Notes under the pieces: generated by a model | Database searches by the model: none | Told to the model about the DNA's origin: nothing | Seen by the model: the letters and a program-made list of their open reading frames with translations, nothing else | In this document: positions 1 to 6,068 of the stretch, one piece after another | How positions within the stretch are numbered: position 1 is the stretch's first letter | How the letters are laid out: every line of letters begins with the position of its first letter | Translations under genes and position numbers: made by a program | Origin: JBDSKH01 sp035556655 | GTDB lineage: Bacteria; Actinomycetota; Actinomycetes; Actinomycetales; Microbacteriaceae | NCBI GenBank assembly: GCA_035556655.1 | Contig: DATMFW010000056.1 | Location: 1-13,972 of the forward strand | DNA: 13,972 bases | Reading direction: 5' to 3'

Positions 1-652
1 GCCGGCCATCGGGGCGGGGCCCGAGACCGCGCAGTTCGCCGAACGGGCGACCTGGGCGCGCGAGCAGCTCGCTGCCCTGCGCGAGCCGGTCACCCGCCGC
101 CTGCTCGTCGAAGCGGTGTGGAACGCGAGCTGGCCGCACGATCGGCTCGTGCTGGGAGCGTCCCGGCTGATCCGAGAACTCGACCGGGTCGCGCCCGGCA
201 AACGCATCCCGGTGCACGCCAACCGCGGGCTCGCCGGCATCGACGGCACCATCGCGACGGCGACCGGGATCGCGCTGGCGTCGCAGGGTCTGGACACGCC
301 CTCCGGACCACTCGACCAGCGGGGCGGCATCACCCGCGTGCTGCTCGGCGACCTCGCCCTGCTGCACGACGCCTCGTCGCTGCTCGCCGGCGACGGGGAG
401 CCCCGCCCCCGCATGCAGGTCATCGTCGGCAACGACGGCGGCGGCACCATCTTCGACGGACTCGAGGTGGCGGCCACCGCCGACGCGGAGCTGTTCGACC
501 GGGTCATGCTCACGAGGCAGAGCGTCGACCTGGCCGCGCTGGCCTCCGCCTACGGCTGGGAGTACCGCCGGGTCGACACGCGCGGCGACCTCGACGGCGC
601 CCTCAGCCCGGGGGCCGGGCAGGTGCTCATCGAGGTGCCGCTGGCGCGGTGA
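1..652 (+). CDS. menD: MenD, 2-succinyl-5-enolpyruvyl-6-hydroxy-3-cyclohexene-1-carboxylate synthase (C-terminal part)
   Basis: This is the 3' end of a gene that begins before the window; codons are in frame from base 2 and give 216 residues before a TGA. MenD is the thiamine-diphosphate enzyme that joins isochorismate and 2-oxoglutarate in menaquinone biosynthesis. What is visible is the C-terminal cofactor-binding domain. HANRGLAGIDG (visible residues 72-82) is followed by the GDLALLHD metal/ThDP segment (116-123) and by GNDGGGTIFDGLE (143-155), where MenD enzymes carry a characteristic N-D-G-G-G motif. The N-terminal pyrimidine-binding domain is outside the window. ppk2 starts 13 bp after the stop and menF lies just beyond it, which supports the menaquinone assignment. 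The family is clear from these motifs. Confidence 0.93.
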   Translation, partial: PAIGAGPETAQFAERATWAREQLAALREPVTRRLLVEAVWNASWPHDRLVLGASRLIRELDRVAPGKRIPVHANRGLAGIDGTIATATGIALASQGLDTPSGPLDQRGGITRVLLGDLALLHDASSLLAGDGEPRPRMQVIVGNDGGGTIFDGLEVAATADAELFDRVMLTRQSVDLAALASAYGWEYRRVDTRGDLDGALSPGAGQVLIEVPLAR

Positions 653-654
653 GT

Positions 655-660
655 ACCCTG
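655..660 (+). promoter_or_regulatory. Candidate -10 element (TACCCT) for leaderless ppk2
   Basis: TACCCT fits the actinobacterial TANNNT -10 pattern and ends 5 nt before the ppk2 ATG, so transcription would start at or next to the A of the start codon. No Shine-Dalgarno sequence lies in the 13 bp between menD and ppk2. This is inferred from sequence only, and no convincing -35 was found. Confidence 0.4.
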
Positions 661-665
661 AGCGC

Positions 666-1499
666 ATGAAGGAACTGCTGCGCGTCGGGTCCGGGTTCGC
701 CCTCTCTGCGGTCGACACGTCGGCCACGCCGGGCTTCAGCGGAGACAAGAAGGCCGGCCAGAAGGCCCTCGCCGCCGGCGTCGACGCGCTCGCCGACCTG
801 CAGGAGCGCCTGTTCGCCGCCGGCCGGTTCGGCGACACCCGCAGCGTGTTGCTCGTGCTGCAGGCGATGGATACCGCGGGCAAGGGCGGCATCGTGAAGC
901 ACGTCGTCGGCTCGGTCGACCCGCAGGGCACGCACATCCACGCCTTCAAGGCCCCGACCGACGAAGAGAAGGCGCACGACTTCCTCTGGCGGGTGCGCCG
1001 AGAGCTGCCCGTGCCCGGCATCATCGGGGTGTTCGACCGGTCGCACTACGAGGACGTACTGATCCACCGGGTGCGCGGGTTCTCGAGCCCCGAGACGATC
1101 GAGGAGCGCTACGGCCTCATCCGGGACTTCGAAAACGAACTCGTCGCGGGCGGAACCACCCTGGTCAAGGTCATGCTGCACATCTCGCCCGACGAGCAGA
1201 AGCAGCGGCTCAGCGACCGCCTCGCCGACCCGGCCAAGCACTGGAAGTACAACCCCGGCGACCTCGACGAGCGCGCTCTCTGGCCCGCGTACATGGAGGC
1301 GTACCAGATCGCCCTGGAGCGCACGTCGACCGAGCAGGCTCCGTGGTACGTGATCCCGGCCGACCACAAGTGGTACGCCCGGCTCGCGGTGCAGGCGCTG
1401 ATGACGGATGCGTTGGCCGGCCTCGATCTGCAGTGGCCGGCGGCGGACTACGACGTCGCCGCGGAGCAGCAGCGCCTCGCCGACTCGGTGGTCGAGTAG
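666..1499 (+). CDS. ppk2: Polyphosphate kinase 2 family polyphosphate:nucleotide phosphotransferase
   Basis: A 277-residue PPK2-family protein. Such enzymes move phosphate between inorganic polyphosphate and nucleotides, either making NDP/NTP from polyphosphate or the reverse. The Walker A-like loop is MDTAGKGG (residues 68-75, Lys73). The Walker B-type segment GVFDRSHYEDV is at 121-131 (Asp124, Arg125), and the lid segment KYNPGDLDERALW is at 194-206. The length fits single-domain PPK2 proteins. Whether AMP, ADP or GDP is preferred cannot be read from the sequence. The ATG follows menD by 13 bp with no clear ribosome-binding site; a -10-like TACCCT suggests a leaderless transcript. The last residues, SVVE, and the TAG stop lie inside a palindromic repeat (1487-1516), so the C-terminus may have been replaced by that element. 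The gene converges on menF. Confidence 0.92.
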   Translation: MKELLRVGSGFALSAVDTSATPGFSGDKKAGQKALAAGVDALADLQERLFAAGRFGDTRSVLLVLQAMDTAGKGGIVKHVVGSVDPQGTHIHAFKAPTDEEKAHDFLWRVRRELPVPGIIGVFDRSHYEDVLIHRVRGFSSPETIEERYGLIRDFENELVAGGTTLVKVMLHISPDEQKQRLSDRLADPAKHWKYNPGDLDERALWPAYMEAYQIALERTSTEQAPWYVIPADHKWYARLAVQALMTDALAGLDLQWPAADYDVAAEQQRLADSVVE

Positions 1500-1516
1500 C
1501 GCCGCGTATCGAGACC
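1487..1516 (-). repeat. Interspersed palindromic element overlapping the ppk2 stop codon
   Basis: On the minus strand this reads GGTCTCGATACG, a short centre, then GCTACTCGACCACC. Both blocks match exactly the two blocks of the element at 11909-11944, which has a longer centre (36 against 30 nt). Here the element points the opposite way. The plus-strand reading GGTGGTCGAGTAG encodes the last Val-Val-Glu of PPK2 and its stop codon. It resembles REP-type intergenic palindromes that I believe are common in Microbacteriaceae; the genome copy number cannot be seen here. Confidence 0.75.
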
Positions 1517-1527
1517 GGGGCTACGCG
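1503..1527. terminator. Possible bidirectional terminator hairpin between ppk2 and menF
   Basis: CGCGTA (1503-1508) and TACGCG (1522-1527) form a perfect 6-bp stem around a 13-nt loop, placed where ppk2 and menF converge. There is no T-tract on either side, so it is only a weak intrinsic terminator candidate. It overlaps one arm of the palindromic element and the last codons of menF. Confidence 0.3.
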
Positions 1528-2747
1528 AAGGCTTCCACCACCGGGCGGAACTTCAGCCGCGTCTCGGCGAGCTCCTTCTCCGGGTCCGAGTCCGCGACGA
1601 TCCCGGCACCGGCGTAGGCGGTGATCGACCCGTCCGCGGCCACCTCCGCCGCGCGCAGGGCGATCGCCCACTTGCCGTCGCCGTTCGCATCCACCCAGCC
1701 GACCGGGCCGCCGTAGCGGCAGCGGTCGAACGGCTCGAGCTCGGCGATCAGGGCGAGGGCGGCATCCCGCGGGGTTCCGGCGACCGCGGCCGTCGGGTGC
1801 AGGGCCGCCGCCAGATCGAGCGCCGTCGATCCGTCGCTCAGCGTCCCCTCGACGTCGCTGGCCAGGTGCCAGAGGTTCGGCAGCTTGAGAGTGAAGGGCA
1901 ACTCGCTCGCGGCGACTCCGCGCACGTGCGGGCGCAGGGCCCCGAGCACGCTCTCGACGGCGAACCGGTGCTCATCCAGGTCTTTGGTCGAGGTCGCCAG
2001 GGTGAGCGCGGCACCCGCGTCGGCCTCGGCGTCCGCGCCGCGGCCGGCGCTGCCCGCCAGGACCCGCGCGGTCACCGTCTTCTCGTGCACCCGCACCAGG
2101 GTCTCCGGGCTCGAGCCGAGCAGGCCGTCGACTGCGAACGTCCAGGTGTCCGGGTAGCCGAGCGCGAGGTCGACCAGCACGCGGCGCACATCGCCGCCCT
2201 CCGGCAACCGGCCCGTGAGGTCGCGGGCGAGCACCACCTTCTCCAGCGCGCCCGACAGGATGCGCGTGACGGCGGTGCCCACCGCGTCCCGATAGCCGTC
2301 CGGCGTGAGCGCGCCGGGGTGCAACACGACCCGGTACTCGTCGCCGAGCGCCGAGCCGGCCACCGCATCCGGCGCCCCGTCGATGCGCGTCACCCAGCTG
2401 ACGCCGTCGCGGCGACCCACCACCACGCGCGGGACGATGAGCACGCTCGCGCACTGGGACTCCTCGGCGAAGGCGAACGCTCCGAACGCGACGAGCCCCG
2501 AGCCCGACAGGCCGACCTCGTCACGCACGGTGGCGGCCGCCGCGATCCGTCGCCAGGCGTCGGCGGCCTGCTGGATGCGGTCGGGACCGCGGAACTCGAG
2601 GCGGGCCGCCTCGCCGAGGCCGGCGATGCCCTCGCCCCGGCGCATGAACAGCAGGGGTCGGAAGCGGTCGAGCAACGGCAGCAGCGAGGCGATCGGGTCG
2701 ACCCGTTCCGTCACCACATCGAAACGGAGGCCCGCGGGATCGGTCAC
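1521..2747 (-). CDS. menF: Isochorismate synthase (MenF/EntC family)
   Basis: A 408-residue chorismate-utilising enzyme that converts chorismate to isochorismate, the committed step to menaquinone. Typical features are KVVLAR (170-175, Lys170 being the likely general base), SPETLVR (213-219), Glu259-His260, LHPTAAVAGTP (316-326), YGGPVGWVDANGDG (345-358), and the C-terminal GAGIVADSDPEKELAET block (380-396) with its metal-binding acidic residues. A siderophore or salicylate role (EntC/PchA) has the same fold, but the neighbours menD and menG favour MenF. The start is GTG at 2747, preceded by TAGGCT and then six bases with no ribosome-binding site, consistent with a leaderless mRNA. It is divergent from menG with 24 bp between the start codons and convergent with ppk2. 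Confidence 0.93.
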   Translation of the reverse strand: MTDPAGLRFDVVTERVDPIASLLPLLDRFRPLLFMRRGEGIAGLGEAARLEFRGPDRIQQAADAWRRIAAAATVRDEVGLSGSGLVAFGAFAFAEESQCASVLIVPRVVVGRRDGVSWVTRIDGAPDAVAGSALGDEYRVVLHPGALTPDGYRDAVGTAVTRILSGALEKVVLARDLTGRLPEGGDVRRVLVDLALGYPDTWTFAVDGLLGSSPETLVRVHEKTVTARVLAGSAGRGADAEADAGAALTLATSTKDLDEHRFAVESVLGALRPHVRGVAASELPFTLKLPNLWHLASDVEGTLSDGSTALDLAAALHPTAAVAGTPRDAALALIAELEPFDRCRYGGPVGWVDANGDGKWAIALRAAEVAADGSITAYAGAGIVADSDPEKELAETRLKFRPVVEAFA

Positions 2748-2753
2748 CCCACC

Positions 2754-2759
2754 AGCCTA
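2754..2759 (-). promoter_or_regulatory. Candidate -10 (TAGGCT) for leaderless menF
   Basis: On the minus strand TAGGCT is followed by 6 nt and then the GTG of menF, so the transcript would begin at the start codon. Its first two bases pair with the T-A of the menG -10 on the other strand, so the two -10 elements overlap across the palindrome CCTAGG (2756-2761). No good -35 is seen. A second -10-like TACCAT (2762-2767, minus) lies further upstream. Confidence 0.5.
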
Positions 2760-2763
2760 GGAT
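2758..2763 (+). promoter_or_regulatory. Candidate -10 (TAGGAT) for menG
   Basis: TAGGAT matches TANNNT and ends 8 nt before the GTG of menG at 2772, so a transcript starting at or within two bases of that codon is expected. It overlaps the menF -10 on the opposite strand. The -35 position holds nothing close to consensus. Confidence 0.5.
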
Positions 2764-2771
2764 GGTATGTC

Positions 2772-3521
2772 GTGAGCAGGGCCGAGATGGACAAGCAGCC
2801 GGACGAGGTCTCCGGCATGTTCGACGGCGTGGCCCGCCACTACGACCGCACCAACGCCATCATGTCGGTCGGCAACTCGGCCCTCTGGCGGGCGGCGACC
2901 GTCCGTGCCGTCGACCCGCGTGCCGGCGAACGCATCCTCGACGTCGCGGCCGGCACCGGCACCTCTTCGGCCGCGCTGGCCCGCGCGGGGGCGAGCGTCG
3001 TCGCGCTCGACTTCTCCGCCGGAATGATCGCCGAGGGGCGCCGCCGGCGCCCGCGCATCGAGTTCATCGAGGGTGACGCCGAGAAGCTGCCGTTCGGCGA
3101 CGACGAGTTCGACGCCGTCACGATCAGCTTCGGGCTGCGCAACGTCGAGCACCCGAAGGTCGCGCTCGCCGAGATGTACCGGGTGCTCAAGCCCGGCGGA
3201 CGCCTCGTCATCTGCGAGTTCAGCAAACCGCCGCGCGCCATATTCCGCGCCGGGTATGCGGCATACATGAAGTGGGCGATGCCGGTCGTGGCGACCCTGG
3301 CCAGCTCGAACCGCGACGCCTACGACTACCTGCGCGAATCGATCCAGCAGTGGCCCGACCAGGGCACGCTCAGCCAGTGGATCCGCGGCGTCGGGTTCAC
3401 GCGCGTCGCCTACCGCAACCTCAGCGCCGGGGTCGTCGCCCTGCACCGCGGCCACAAGCCGGAAGACGCCGGAATCCGCGCGTCGACGGCGCGACGCCGG
3501 GGGAAGCGGGCGGGGTCGTGA
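2772..3521 (+). CDS. menG: Demethylmenaquinone methyltransferase (MenG/UbiE)
   Basis: A 249-residue class I SAM-dependent methyltransferase that methylates demethylmenaquinone in the last step of menaquinone synthesis. The N-terminus, VSGMFDGVARHYDRTN (13-28), is typical of UbiE/MenG. SAM motif I is LDVAAGTGT (56-64), RNVEH is at 123-127, and LSAGVVALHRGHKP (217-230) is the family's C-terminal signature. A basic tail of about 15 residues follows. The GTG at 2772 was chosen because the protein then begins where MenG proteins usually do; ATG at 2787 is the alternative. The reading frame is open far upstream but there only runs antisense to menF. The stop overlaps the GTG start of the polyprenyl synthase gene by 4 bp, which implies translational coupling in one operon. 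Confidence 0.94.
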   Translation: MSRAEMDKQPDEVSGMFDGVARHYDRTNAIMSVGNSALWRAATVRAVDPRAGERILDVAAGTGTSSAALARAGASVVALDFSAGMIAEGRRRRPRIEFIEGDAEKLPFGDDEFDAVTISFGLRNVEHPKVALAEMYRVLKPGGRLVICEFSKPPRAIFRAGYAAYMKWAMPVVATLASSNRDAYDYLRESIQQWPDQGTLSQWIRGVGFTRVAYRNLSAGVVALHRGHKPEDAGIRASTARRRGKRAGS

Positions 3522-4573
3522 CCCCCGCACCGCTGTCGCGTCGCAGCAACACGCTCAGCTCGTCGCTCGGGCTCGGTGAGAAGCTCTTCGCCTCCAGCGA
3601 GGAGCGCCAGTTCGCCGACGCCATCGAGCAGGGCCTCGCCGAGGTCGAAGCCGCCCTGCTGCGCGAGATGTCATTCGGCGACGAGTTCGCCGACGTCACC
3701 ACCCGCTACCTGCTCGAAGCCGGCGGCAAGCGCGTGCGGCCGACCCTCACCCTGTTGACCGCGCAGCTGGGCACCGGCAACAACGCGGACGTCTTCACCG
3801 CGGCCGAAGCGGTCGAGATCACCCACCTCGCCTCGCTGTACCACGACGACGTCATGGACGAGGCGCAGATGCGGCGCGGGGTTCCCAGCGCGCAGGCCGT
3901 GTGGGGCAACTCGGTCGCCATCCTCACCGGCGATCTGCTCTTCGCCCGGGCCAGCAACTTGATCGCCGGCCTCGGGGAGCGCGCGCTCAGCATCCAGTCG
4001 AACACCTTCGAGCGGCTCGTGCTCGGACAGCTGCACGAGACGATCGGACCGCGCGAGGACGAGGATCCGATCACGCACTACCTGCAGGTGCTGGCCGACA
4101 AGACCGGCTCGCTCATCGCCGCGGCAGCCCTCGTCGGCGCCGTGTTCGCCGACGCCGACGACGCCTATCACCAGCCGGTCGAACTGTTCGGGGAACGCAT
4201 CGGCGTCGCGTTCCAGCTGATCGACGACGTCATCGACCTGTCGGCCGAGATCGAGCAGACCGGAAAGGCCGCCGGAACCGATCTCCGCGCCGGGGTTCCC
4301 ACCCTGCCGCTGCTCTACCTGCGCGCGGCCGCCCACGCGGATGCGGAGGCATCCGAGCTGCTGGCGCGCATCGAGCGCGACGTGACCACCGGCGACGACG
4401 ACTTCGCGGCGGCGGTCGCCGACCTGCGGAACCATCAGGTGACCCGCGATACCCTCGACGAGGCCCAGCGCTGGGCCGACAGCGCCGTCGAGGCACTCGC
4501 CCCTCTGCCCGACGGTCCCGTGAAGAAGGCCCTGACGAAGTTCGCCGAGGCGATCGTCGAGCGCACCAACTGA
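3518..4573 (+). CDS. Long-chain polyprenyl diphosphate synthase (probable menaquinone side-chain synthase)
   Basis: A 351-residue trans-prenyltransferase that condenses isopentenyl diphosphate onto an allylic diphosphate. It has GGKRVRP (69-75), the first Asp-rich motif DDVMD (110-114) followed by RR (119-120), KTGSL (195-199), and the second Asp-rich motif DDVID (236-240). The fifth residue before the first Asp motif is Ala105 rather than an aromatic residue, which in this family allows longer products. A C35-C50 tail for menaquinone is therefore likely, though exact chain length cannot be read. The GTG start at 3518 shares four bases with the menG stop (GTGA), and a purine-rich GGGAAG (3501-3506) lies upstream. 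fprA starts 11 bp after the stop. A related name would be heptaprenyl- or octaprenyl-diphosphate synthase. Confidence 0.9.
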   Translation: MTPAPLSRRSNTLSSSLGLGEKLFASSEERQFADAIEQGLAEVEAALLREMSFGDEFADVTTRYLLEAGGKRVRPTLTLLTAQLGTGNNADVFTAAEAVEITHLASLYHDDVMDEAQMRRGVPSAQAVWGNSVAILTGDLLFARASNLIAGLGERALSIQSNTFERLVLGQLHETIGPREDEDPITHYLQVLADKTGSLIAAAALVGAVFADADDAYHQPVELFGERIGVAFQLIDDVIDLSAEIEQTGKAAGTDLRAGVPTLPLLYLRAAAHADAEASELLARIERDVTTGDDDFAAAVADLRNHQVTRDTLDEAQRWADSAVEALAPLPDGPVKKALTKFAEAIVERTN

Positions 4574-4574
4574 C

Positions 4575-4580
4575 AAGGAA
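4575..4580 (+). promoter_or_regulatory. Ribosome-binding site of fprA (AAGGAA)
   Basis: AAGGAA lies 4 nt before the GTG at 4585. It supports that start over any upstream in-frame codon and is one of the few clear Shine-Dalgarno sites in the window. Confidence 0.6.
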
Positions 4581-4584
4581 TCCC

Positions 4585-5937
4585 GTGACCAAGCTCCGCC
4601 TGGCCATCGTCGGAGCCGGACCGGCCGGCATCTACGCCGCCGACATCCTGCTCAAGCACGAGCGCTCGTTCGACGTCAGCATCGACCTGTTCGACCAGTT
4701 GCCCGCCCCCTACGGCCTGGTGCGCTACGGGGTCGCCCCCGACCACCCGCGCATCAAGGGCATCATCACCGCGCTGCGCGAGGTGCTCGACCGCGGCGAC
4801 ATCCGCATGTTCGGCAACGTGCGCTTCGGCACCGACATCACGCTCGATGACCTCAAGCGGCACTACAACGCCGTCATCTTCTCCACCGGCGCGGTCCGGG
4901 ATGCCGACCTCGACATCCCCGGGATCCAGCTGCCGGGCAGTTACGGCGCCGCGGACTTCGTCAGCTGGTACGACGGGCACCCCGACTACCCGCGCGAGTG
5001 GCCGCTGGAGGCGCAGTCGGTCGCCGTGCTCGGCAACGGCAACGTCGCGCTCGATGTGGCGCGCATCCTGGCCAAGCACGCCGACGATCTGCTGCCGACC
5101 GAGATCCCGGCGAACGTGTATCAGGTGCTGAAGGTGTCGCCCGTCACCGACGTGCACGTGTTCGGCCGCCGCGGACCCATGCAGGTGAAGTTCACGCCGC
5201 TCGAGCTGCGCGAGCTCGGCGAGCTGCGCGATGTCGACATGATCGTGCACGACGAGGACTTCGACTACGACGAGGCGTCGCGCAACGCGATCGCCACCAA
5301 CAAGCAGGTCTTCGTCATCGACAAGGTGCTGACCCAGTGGCGCGAGCGGCCCGTCGGCGCGGCGTCGCGCCGACTGCATCTGCACTTCTACGCCAAGCCG
5401 GTGGAGGTCGTGGCTGGTCCCGACGGCCGGGTCGCCTCGTTCCGCTACGAGCGCACCGAACCGGATGGCGCCGGCGGCGTGCGCGGGACCGGCGAGCTGC
5501 GCTCGGTGGACGTGCAGGCCGTGTACCGCGCGGTCGGCTATTTCGGGTCGCCGCTCGACGGCATCCCGTTCGACGACAAGCGCGGGGTGATCCCGAACCA
5601 CGAGGGCCAGGTGCTCACCGACGGCGACGAGGTCATGCCGGGCGTCTACGCCACCGGATGGATCAAGCGCGGGCCGGTCGGGCTGATCGGGCACACCAAA
5701 TCGGATGCGATGGAGACCGTCGGGCACCTGGTCAACGACCAGGCCTCGTGGTGGAGCCCCGCCGCCCCCGAGGAGTCGGCGGTCGTCGAACTCCTCGAGT
5801 CCCGCGGCATCGAGTACACCGACCTCGACGGCTGGCACCGGCTCGACGAGCACGAGATCGCGCTGGGCGAGCCCGAGGGTCGCGCGCGCATCAAGGTCGT
5901 GCCGCGGGACGAGATGGTGCGGGTCGCCCGGGGGTAG
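4585..5937 (+). CDS. fprA: FprA-type ferredoxin/adrenodoxin-NADP+ reductase
   Basis: A 450-residue flavoprotein of the NADPH:adrenodoxin oxidoreductase family, known in actinobacteria as FprA, which passes electrons between NADPH and ferredoxins. The FAD-binding motif is GAGPAGIYAAD (10-20). The signature APYGLVRYGVAPDHPRIKGI lies at 41-60. The NADP-binding motif GNGNVALDVARIL is at 150-162, VFGRRGPMQVKFTPLELREL is at 192-211, and the C-terminal block TGWIKRGPVGLIGHTKSDA is at 357-375. No fused ferredoxin domain is present, so the length is that of the stand-alone form. The GTG start has a clear AAGGAA site. As the last gene of menG-polyprenyl synthase-fprA it is probably co-transcribed with them, but its electron partner is not in the window. 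Confidence 0.93.
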   Translation: MTKLRLAIVGAGPAGIYAADILLKHERSFDVSIDLFDQLPAPYGLVRYGVAPDHPRIKGIITALREVLDRGDIRMFGNVRFGTDITLDDLKRHYNAVIFSTGAVRDADLDIPGIQLPGSYGAADFVSWYDGHPDYPREWPLEAQSVAVLGNGNVALDVARILAKHADDLLPTEIPANVYQVLKVSPVTDVHVFGRRGPMQVKFTPLELRELGELRDVDMIVHDEDFDYDEASRNAIATNKQVFVIDKVLTQWRERPVGAASRRLHLHFYAKPVEVVAGPDGRVASFRYERTEPDGAGGVRGTGELRSVDVQAVYRAVGYFGSPLDGIPFDDKRGVIPNHEGQVLTDGDEVMPGVYATGWIKRGPVGLIGHTKSDAMETVGHLVNDQASWWSPAAPEESAVVELLESRGIEYTDLDGWHRLDEHEIALGEPEGRARIKVVPRDEMVRVARG

Positions 5938-5949
5938 TCCGCGCCCCCT

Positions 5950-6048
5950 GCTGTTGTGCAGGAGTCCCGCTGTTGTGCAGGAGTTCGGCTCCTGCGGGCC
6001 GAGTTTGCGGCGCGCAGAGTCCTGCAGAACGGAGTGTTCCTGCAGAAC
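5950..6048. repeat. Palindromic repeat cluster between fprA and cls
   Basis: Two exact direct copies of GCTGTTGTGCAGGAGT (5950-5965 and 5969-5984, period 19) are followed by two exact copies of TCCTGCAGAAC (6020-6030 and 6038-6048, period 18). The second unit is the reverse complement of the core GTTGTGCAGGA with one mismatch, so the region is a large imperfect inverted repeat of two units per arm. It fills most of the 131-bp gap between convergent fprA and cls. It looks like an interspersed extragenic palindrome and could also end transcription from both sides. Confidence 0.8.
5977..5995. terminator. Strong hairpin, possible fprA terminator
   Basis: GCAGGAG (5977-5983), loop TTCGG, CTCCTGC (5989-5995): a perfect 7-bp G/C-rich stem 40 bp after the fprA stop. 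There is no T-run after it on either strand, so it is either a U-tract-independent terminator or just the apex of the repeat cluster. Confidence 0.4.
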
Positions 6049-6068
6049 GGGGGAGCCCGGTGCGAGTT

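Noticed and set aside
1521..1546. menF C-terminal PVVEAFA as a third repeat-derived protein end
   Set aside because: Beyond the VVE residues the bases do not follow the repeat, and the residues fit the normal end of the chorismate-binding domain.
1797..2771. Long plus-strand open frame antisense to menF, continuous with menG
   Set aside because: The product is Arg/Gln/Gly-rich low-complexity sequence without a recognisable domain; MenG homology begins only at 2772. It is the GC-driven shadow of menF.
5950..6048. CRISPR array
   Set aside because: Units are 11-16 nt, with only two copies in each orientation and spacers of a few bases; there are no cas genes.
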